Positions 57,254-64,000 of a stretch of 64,000 nt of DNA are shown here, one piece after another. The notes below the pieces were generated by a model. It saw nothing but the letters and a program-made list of their open reading frames with translations, did no database searches and was not told the DNA's origin. The translations under genes and the position numbers were made by a program. The number at the start of each line of letters is the position of its first letter. The first letter of the stretch is position 1. The stretch comes from Ligula intestinalis (Eukaryota; Platyhelminthes; Cestoda; Diphyllobothriidea; Diphyllobothriidae), in NCBI GenBank assembly GCA_036362985.1, contig JAYGXS010000002.1:85606047-85670046 (forward strand), given 5' to 3'.

Positions 57254-57804
57254 GGCAAAAATAAGCTTGTATATTCCCCCTCATTAATCCCTACACCCAG
57301 CATGTCTTCCTACAAAAACGTTGGTTATAATGTTTTTGGGGTGGAGAAAAAGAATAGGCAGGCAAGGAAATGTTTAGTAGTATGTGTATAGTGAATGAAT
57401 GAAGTCTAAGTTGTTTCTCGCGGCCGATGGGCCTAAGTTGTTGTGCATGTAAATTGAAGATGTGCACGGCGCTTCGCTATACTAATCGAAATCCAGAACG
57501 GTAAATTGCATCTCAAGTAAGTTGAAGTGGACGACCTCGTAACCACCATTGCAATTTTTCGGGAATTTTAAGAAACCTGCCGAAATACGAAAAATCTGAA
57601 ATATGGTAAACCGATTACGAAAATAAATAGATATAAATCAACAACACTTCCAAATGCCGTAAGATGTAAATGCATTGAGCAGTTATTAAATTATATTCTA
57701 TTGCGTTTCCTAATTCCGCAACCACTTAACCTTATAACCGCCTTTTTCGGACAACATGCTGGGAGTAGGGATTAATGAAATGGACTACATAAGCAACTGT
57801 TGCC
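57254..57804. mobile_element. MITE-like element, copy 4
   Basis: 551 bases. Inner terminal repeats TCATTAATCCCTAC are perfect at both ends (57284 and, inverted, 57766-57779). Outer ends GGCAAAAATAAGCTTG and GGCAACAGTTGCTTATG are imperfect. Flanks CTAATTTT and CTAACCTT may be a worn 8-base duplication. Confidence 0.75.
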
Positions 57805-57824
57805 CTAACCTTTTGCAAATGTCG

Positions 57825-57858
57825 CTGATGATGGCTTCGAGGGCGCTGCCGAAACGTC
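57825..57858 (+). ncRNA. Hammerhead ribozyme motif, solo, intact core
   Basis: CTGATGA (57825-57831), spare T, stem II GGC ... GCC with GGCTTC as in PLE-E, GAAA (57851-57854), CGTC. Core and site are intact. It begins 20 bases after the MITE end and no PLE frame precedes it. The tail after it does not match PLE-A. Confidence 0.65.
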
Positions 57859-57869
57859 AAACTAAAAGA

Positions 57870-58374
57870 ACACTAGGTTACCGTTATCGCATATTTTTAC
57901 TCAGAACTACACCCTTACTTGCCTGTTTGCTTCTTTTAGTATAACCAGTTTAAACTATGGAGTTTTAAAGTAGGTCTTCATGGAGGTGAATATGCCTGAG
58001 TAGACTTATGTGATGACTGAATTATGGTGGGCAGCGTGAAAAATGTAGTTTGTGCTGTGGGCATGTGTTGGTGCTCGTAGCATTGCCTATCCTCATGAAA
58101 GAATGAGGGTTTACCGGCAGAGACTTATCCTTTGTCTGACGCTTCAGATCCTGTTCATTCAAGCTCACAGACTTCCTTTACGTTGCCCTTTGTCGTGTGC
58201 ATGAGATCTCCTTCTTTTTGACTTACCGCCAAGAAATTACCGGTTTACTGCTACAAAGGTGATCACGCACATGTTATGGTATTCCAAACAGTGGTCTTCT
58301 TAATAAAGTTACCTTATAACGCTTCGCTGGTGGTCTCTTTACGTGCTTGACTTTCAGAAGATAAATTGGCGAAC
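57870..58374. other. Unassigned
   Basis: No recognisable feature. Confidence 0.3.
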
Positions 58375-58832
58375 GAACGTTTGCTTTGGAAAAATTCTCG
58401 TCAGACATTTACATTTATATGCTTATTAACTAAATTAGCTATGCGGGTTGGAAGGAAAAAATTTGCGGTTGTCAGGGTAGGTGGGGGGGGGTAAGGGATG
58501 GAGAATGGGGGGAGGGGGGGGCAAAATACGCTCAGCATTAGGGGGAACTGGTAGTCGGTTGAGGTGTTAAGCCACTGGCTGTTGAATTAGCAGCTTATGA
58601 CCATGACAACTGAGGCGCCGCGACGAAGTTCTTTTGGGCGCACAAGACCGGTCGGCGTAGGCTGATGGCGGCTGCTTCTGCCGTGGCCCACAGACACTGT
58701 TCAGGGGATTTTGCACAGCTCGAGGGCACATTGTAGCTCATTCAAAAGGCATCTTTAGCAAGCTTATAAATGCATTTGAGTGGGCTTCGATTTTGCCGCA
58801 ATTTATTTACGTTGGCTGAGTTATGCTGGAGT
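58375..58832 (-). mobile_element. PLE-F 3' half with G-rich (plus) 3' UTR
   Basis: Leftward: coding relic ATAEAAAISLRRPVLCAQKN, FVAAPQLSWS and stop (58608-58750), a C-rich 3' UTR on this strand, CATATAAATGTAA, then a ribozyme motif at 58405-58384. Confidence 0.7.
58384..58405 (-). ncRNA. Hammerhead ribozyme motif (PLE-F)
   Basis: CTGACGA intact (58405-58399), very small stem II GAA-TTT-TTC, CAAA in place of GAAA, then GCAAACG. This copy shows what the degraded PLE-F relics at 15.6, 16.1, 25.7 and 26.7 kb come from. Confidence 0.5.
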
Positions 58833-59069
58833 GTGCAACAAATGATCAACTTCCTTTTTGGCCTTCACATCTCCATCCGGGGTTTGCGCATGGTCGTGCA
58901 CTTCTCCTAATGAGCTTGCTGTGTTGGCAAAACGGTCATCTAAAGTTGGTGATTCATCTACTTGATAACTCATTGTTACCGTCAGGCTTCCAGCATCCAC
59001 GTACTCTAGATCGCAGTTCCAGGGATACTGACTGACAATAAGCTTCTGCTGTACCGGGCAGGAGCGAAA

Positions 59070-59368
59070 GGTTCCGAGGATGCAGCTTCGTGAATATATG
59101 GGCATCTTCGATTTGGTAGTGGAACAGCTGAGTTCTGTTTTGCCCTTTAGCTTACAATTAGAACCCGCGCAGGCAGTCACATAGCAACTAATGGGATAGG
59201 ATGGAATGGATCTGACCGAGCAAAGGGAGACCGGAATGGCCATTTCTGGCTTGTCGGCCGTCATCAGTCAGGAATACCCAATGTCAAGGGCCAAGACCCC
59301 CGACATTCGAACTTGGCACCTTTGATCTTTGAGATTACCACATGAAATCAGTAAGACCCGTTGTTGTT
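59070..59368 (-). mobile_element. SM-alpha-like SINE2, subfamily a, copy 2
   Basis: Collinear with 15135-15440. Minus strand: box B-like GTTCGAATGTC (59321-59311), hammerhead-like core CTGATGA-C-GGC-CGACAA-GCC-A-GAAA (59267-59243), then GGTC and a tail with TGACTGCC. Confidence 0.65.
59236..59272 (-). ncRNA. Hammerhead-like core in SINE2a
   Basis: CTGATGA and GAAA are intact and stem II GGC/GCC is plausible, but the segment between GAAA and the GTC site does not fold into a clean helix III. Activity doubtful. Confidence 0.45.
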
Positions 59369-60349
59369 AAAAATGACGGAGCATCTAAGTTTAATATAAC
59401 TTGGAAAAAATGATAAGGCCGAAATTCTAGCAAGAGGTCACAATCGTGCCAGTTGAGAATAAGTGAATAATGGTTCACGGGACCCTAGTCCATAAACAAG
59501 GGCAACTATCTGCCCAATCTATATTCGGTACTGCGATTCAATTTGGCCAAAGCAAGTCACTACTTGAGGAAGGCACAGAAAACTGCGTAGTCTTACGCCA
59601 ACAGCGGGGAACCAGATGGCCAAGTGATAATCACAGCCAATTTCACTTCGCGTGATGAAATGTCAGCAAGTCAGGGCCCGCATTCCGATAAGTTAGCAAT
59701 CAACACACAGGAGAGCAATTATCGGAAGTTATCATTATTTATCATAGGTGCACAGTAAAGACTGTGGCCTATAAATACTGCAAATTTCTGTGCATGTGTT
59801 ACCCGCTTCACCAACAGCTTTCTTATCATGCATCTCATAAAGGATCTGGGAAGAATGTCAAAAAGTCCGGTGAATAAAAATGTTATTCCAGCGATAAAAA
59901 CTTCTTCTACATTGACGAAGAAACCTCTGCGCAATTTAACCATGGGTGGAACTTAACATGTTAAGTTTTATACAGGCCCTTATACTGAGGGCAGCCTGTT
60001 CATGTCATACGCATTAATACTGGGCAATTAAGATTGTCCTTTTATTCAACTACAACAATCGGTTTTTATTATTTTAGTCTCAGAGACGTGAATACCAAGG
60101 AGACCATTGATTAAGTCGCAAATTGGCAGAGTGAGCTTCTTGTGACAGAAATATTCTCAAATTTTGCATCAACTTCTGATGGCTAATTTTTAAAGAATAT
60201 CCTTTTAGCCCGCGCACTTGAAAGCACCATATTTTACATCAACGAACAGACGCCCTATAAAATACAAGAGAAAACCATCGAACAGCTGAAATGAAAGGTG
60301 CAAAAGTAACTATAAGCCTGATATTTTCTCAGAAGACTATCATAGTTAC
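59369..60349. other. Unassigned
   Basis: No recognisable feature. Confidence 0.3.
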
Positions 60350-61030
60350 AGGGTGCATACGGTTGGGTCTGCATTTCTCGAAGACTTCGCCATAAAGAAT
60401 ACTTTACATGTAATGGACAACTGTATTAATAAACTAAAAACTCTTCTATGGGCTCCTCTTTTCGGGCTTCATTGCTATAGTTTGCCTTCAAAAAAAAACA
60501 CACGGTGTTTGGATACTATTTACCATAGTTCTCAGCAAATATTTTCGATGAAATGTTCGTAATTTTCTAAACAATTGACTTTGAACACTCTGCAGATGAT
60601 TAGATTATTTTATTTCTCGATGGAAGCTGCAACAGACAACCAACTGCTCTTGCTCGATGTCGTGCACCGGTTTGAAAATGGCCAACTGCAAAAGAGTAAC
60701 CCGTACAAAATAAATGCTAGACTTCAACAGCAAGCACCCTCGCTCGCGGAAGCACATCTGTGCCCCAAATCTATTCCAAAAAGTTCAAACGCACTGCAGA
60801 GCGCAAGGTAATTGAATAACTGGACTTGATTATCGTCATAACCTCTCCTTAGTTAAGAGAAATCAACGCTTCACAAATGTTTTGCTCACAACCGTGTTTA
60901 CGGAAGACTTATATCTCAGACATCGGGGTGTCAGTCCGTTTTGTGTGCGGTGATGTAAAAAAGTAATAGCTCGTACACTGCTGGAGCAACATATACAGGC
61001 CGTTCTATAAAGCAAGGCAAGTGCCATGTA
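60350..61030 (+). pseudogene. PLE reverse transcriptase and GIY-YIG relic
   Basis: Plus frame around 60615-60700: EAATDNQLLLLDVVHRFENG, QLQKSNPYKI (compare TGDTLPFLDVRIQRLTEGE in PLE-B). Further on, 60970-61020 gives SYTAGATYTGRSIKQGK, a broken YIG box. Between them no frame holds, so this is an old, worn copy. Confidence 0.5.
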
Positions 61031-62104
61031 AATAGATATTTTTTTCAAATAAACACTAGTCCAAAGTCTATTCCCTACATAAAAGAGTATTGAAGGCGGT
61101 CTCCTGACTGCTACTTTCCACTGGATTACGTAACGTCCGTCGACTCCGGGCAAGATCAGTTGCCATGTGATGAAGCCTTAGAATAAAATCCCCTACCGGA
61201 ACCTTGACAGTATTCTAGAAAATATATTTTACTGATGGCGGCAGTTATAAATTCGGAAGATTCTATGATAATTGTGTCTTAACTGGCAACTCGGATGCCA
61301 TAAAGCCACTTGAAGCTGGCAACTCACTGTTGAAGCTGCCCTCATTTCTGAAAATCAAGTAGAGAACATCTTAGCATGAGTTATATCAACAACATAACAA
61401 CGTACACTTGGGCATGGAATTCAGATGCCAATTATACCAACAGACGTTTGGACCTTCCTGTAGCCTATAAAGTCCTGCGCCACTATATAAATAAAGGCTA
61501 GGATTGGAGTATCAGGTTACAGAATCCGAGCAGATGAGGCTCTATGATGAACCCACCCGAGGGGGGAGCAGATTTTCGGGCACGCTTCACCTAGACGAGG
61601 AGATGGCATAAAAGAGTTAAAAGTACCCGTAAAAACTTCGAGTGAATTTTTTACAACCATTCAGCAACTACCAAATACGAAAGTAAAAAAGAATCATGTG
61701 GCTCACAACTGGATCAGAATTTACAACTGGCCCCGCGTGAAGCAAAGCTCGCTACGAGTTCATCTTGAATGCTTCCAAACACGGAACCAAATTGCTGACC
61801 ACAGAAAAAGACAACAGCTAGAGGCAAAATTACAACAGACAATCACCAAACCTAAGTATCGTCTGCTGTTGTTAGTGATCTAAATAAAATACCTACAATA
61901 GTGTTGGTGAGGGACTAGCAGGGGCAACGCAAGGGCAGAAGATTCTAGCTCTAATGGGATCCAAACGCCTCTTGTTCGCAAAAACTAATAGAAATGTCCT
62001 TTTTTAGAATGGCGTCTAATCTCCCTTTAATTTGATAAGGGCTCAATGGTAGATACGACTAAAAATTAGTTCTGCGAAAATTCCCATTTTACGATTATAG
62101 ACTC
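61031..62104. other. Unassigned
   Basis: No recognisable feature. Confidence 0.3.
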
Positions 62105-62835
62105 GTATTGGCGAACAATTGTTTTCGGTCATTTATCATGACGCCGGTGCATGGCATGGAAAATAAAAATGGTCGGGTAATTGCAGCGTTTATATGATCG
62201 TGAGGTTGGGGGGAGGAGGAAAGGGGGGTAAGTGAGAGAGTGTAATTAGGCATCTGAGTTTTCCTCGTCCCGGGTAGGGCGCTGGTTGCAATGCGCAGAT
62301 AAGACAGGGAGTGTTCTCACGGTCGGGGTTTGAAGTCTATATGTCAGCCGCGCAGCGTGGACTTGGCTATTCTCTGTTGCTTTGTTTTCTATGTTTTCGG
62401 ACAACGTGCTCTCAGGAAGCTTTAGATTTCCGCCTGCAGTTGGCCGAAGGAGGCAGATTGCTTGAACCAGCGCCTTTTGACAGCATAGGGTGTGTTAAGC
62501 TAACCGGATTGCCACTGTCTCTGTTGTGACTAACACCCGCTTGCGCAGGCTTTGGAGTTGCGTGTTGGCGTGTGGTATATGACCTGATAGGCTTCCCTCG
62601 GGTCCACTTGGCGGTTCGTTCCAATAAAGTGGGTGAAGATTGAGCTTGAGATCAGTCTATTCTTTCCTTGGTTGAACAAGGCTGGCACGTGCTTGCGTAT
62701 TCTCTTCTCGAGACGTCGCGTTGCTTTGGTCGCTAGATCCCTCTCCAGAGGAGCGGGTAAAAGAGTAGAAGCACATCACTGCGGCCTGTAACGGTAGTCT
62801 GTCTTTACCTCCCCATTCATAGAAGTGGAGATTTA
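62105..62835 (-). mobile_element. PLE-I: GIY-YIG, 3' UTR and ribozyme relic
   Basis: Leftward: coding relic, a C-rich 3' UTR (G-rich on plus, 62208-62230), and at 62140-62115 CATGATAA, ATGACC, GAAA, ACAATTGT. ACAATTGT is a perfect palindrome in the helix III place. The coding start is cut at 62836 by the foldback element. Confidence 0.65.
62420..62830 (-). pseudogene. PLE-I GIY-YIG endonuclease domain, frameshifted
   Basis: Minus frames: DRLPLQAAVMCFYSFTRSSG, a shift, ATKATRRLEKRIRKHVPALF, NQGKNRLISSSIFTHF, VDPREAYQVIYHTPTRN, then in another frame SLRKRVLVTTETVAIRLA, a stop, and HTLCCQKALVQAIC. It is the full endonuclease module in collinear order with 26143-26553, with two shifts and one stop. 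Confidence 0.7.
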
Positions 62836-63850
62836 GTGAAGAGTGCAGAAGACGCCATTGATCATGTAATATTTCGACATATGCGAAAGACTAATACTCC
62901 TTCACTAATCGGAACTGACTCCAGTTGTGATACTGATCATTGTGTAGTCTATTCTGAAGTCACTTCAGTCACGATAGGATGCCTGCTTTTTAACGAGCTT
63001 CGTTCCGACCACAAGCAAAACGTATCTATTGTAAAAACTGACTACTTAAGTAGTATGCCTTTTTTCATTGATTTTGACAGCCTTTATAAATTCAGATATA
63101 TTTTATGGGAAACAAAGACAAAAATTATACGTTGTGCGTGTTTGATAGCAAATTACTCCTTCTTTAAATTTTAGACTCTAGGAAAGGGTAGCTTTTGGTT
63201 TTGAAAAACTTGCTCAATTGCCGAATAATTTTAAAATCTAATGACTGCTATACTCGAATTCAAGGTTTAGAAACTGTGTACTGTGTGAATCTTGTTTAAG
63301 AAAAAGTACGTTTTCACCTAAAGTTTGAGGAAGAAGTCGCAAAGTTATCATTAAATACTGAAATAGATGTGAAACGTATTTTATGCAGTTTAGGCAGCGC
63401 TACTGAATTGACAGGTAGGATGTTTTATGAATAAACGCGTCAAAATTGTAAAAAAACTCATAATTAGCAGCTTTTTATAAAACCAAAAGCTTCCTTTCCT
63501 TTGAGTATAAAATTTAAAGAAGACGTAATTTGCTATCAAACGTGTACAAGAAATAAGTTTTGTCTATAATTTCCCTAAAATATATTTGAATTTATAAAGG
63601 CAGTCAAAATCAATGATAAAAAGGCATACTACTTAAGAAGTCAGTTTTTACAATAGATAAATTTGCTAGTAGTCAGCACGAAGCTCGTTAATAAGCCGTT
63701 ATTCTATCCTGACTGAAATGACTTCAGAATAGACAACACAATACCCATTATCACAACTGGAGTCAATACCGATTAGGTAAAGACTATTAGTCTTTCACAT
63801 ATGCCAAAATATTGCATGATCAACGGCGTCTACTGCACATGTAAAATTGC
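62836..63850. mobile_element. Foldback element with ~370 bp inverted arms, copy 2
   Basis: Arms about 62836-63210 and 63470-63850, roughly 80% identical by eye: AAAACTGACTAC / CTTAAGTAGTATGCC, CATTGATTTTGAC, TTTGATAGCAAATTAC and TTTAAATTTTA pair in both. Central 250 bases unique. The 112-codon frame in the left arm is not kept in the right arm or in copy 1, so I do not regard it as a gene. Confidence 0.8.
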
Positions 63851-64000
63851 CCCCGGAAAGGCCCTCGTGACTGCTGTCCTCAGGCGTCATCTTACCAGTC
63901 CACCGTACGCTTACCGGTTTATTTATAAACGAGGCCCTTCACAGAACGTACAGTGCAGGTTGTGACAGCGGACGCTGGATCAATCGAAGGTTTGCATAGA
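63851..64000. other. Unassigned window end
   Basis: GC-richer than the foldback element it flanks. It may be the remaining 5' part of PLE-I, but I could not read RT motifs in it. Confidence 0.25.

Noticed and set aside
62842..63174. 112-codon frame as a gene
   Set aside because: It lies in one arm of the foldback element and is not kept open in the other arm or in copy 1.
1..64000. CRISPR arrays, operons, phage or bacterial genes
   Set aside because: No regularly spaced short repeats, no dense coding, and all recognisable proteins are eukaryotic retroelement fragments.

Overview
The window reads as repeat-rich, AT-rich eukaryotic DNA. It has no operons, no ribosome-binding sites, no rRNA and no convincing host gene; the longest open frame (306 codons) belongs to a retroelement. 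The repeat content points to a parasitic flatworm: many Penelope-like elements (PLEs) with GIY-YIG C-termini, hammerhead-ribozyme (HHR) motifs at their 3' ends, and SINEs that combine a tRNA-like promoter with a hammerhead core, as in the schistosome SM-alpha family. A diphyllobothriidean tapeworm is my best guess (inference, moderate confidence).

Layout. 1-0.99 kb: minus-strand PLE relic with an HHR at each end. 1.04-1.65 kb: near-perfect palindrome between two (AT)n tracts, one intact HHR per arm. 1.9-2.5 kb: repeat family R. 2.5-7.6 kb: AT-rich, unassigned. 7.6-8.3 kb: PLE-C. 9.2-10.2 kb: foldback element with ~370 bp inverted arms. 10.2-13.7 kb: PLE-A end, then PLE-B as a divergent pair (inverted 3' end plus a copy with RT and GIY-YIG), with a MITE between. 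15.1-20.4 kb: SM-alpha-like SINE, PLE-F pair, solo PLE-A ribozyme, PLE-H pair. 20.6-21.0 kb: tRNA-headed SINE1. 22.6-26.7 kb: PLE-F RT relic and another PLE-F pair. 27.9-29.2 kb: family R and a small PLE end. 32.4-34.8 kb: nested PLE-F/H, a ribozyme inverted repeat and a MITE. 35.6-40.7 kb: possible LINE relic, C-rich tract, hairpin SINE1, PLE-H, PLE-A end, MITE. 42.0-43.3 and 54.2-55.7 kb: two diverged copies of a 1.3 kb repeat, the second carrying a ribozyme insertion. 45.3-49.5 kb: SINE1 cluster, PLE-C, family R3, tandem SM-alpha-like SINE, PLE-E. 50.7-53.1 kb: composite of R and R3. 55.7-64 kb: PLE-G, MITE, solo ribozyme, PLE-F, SM-alpha-like SINE, RT relic, PLE-I, second foldback element.

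How it fits together. Nearly every PLE remnant ends in the same module: the end of the GIY-YIG frame, a 3' UTR, then CTGANGA - stem II - GAAA - a short self-complementary segment, with T then C or T at the cleavage position. Most of them occur as two 3' ends pointing away from each other, with the 5' part deleted. That PLEs carry hammerheads in their pseudo-LTRs is established; the window shows several families with different helix III palindromes, solo ribozyme insertions, and SINEs that use a related core. Reading frames are decayed and no activity is claimed. Family letters (PLE-A to I, R, R2, R3, SINE1, SINE2) are mine and come only from comparison within this window.
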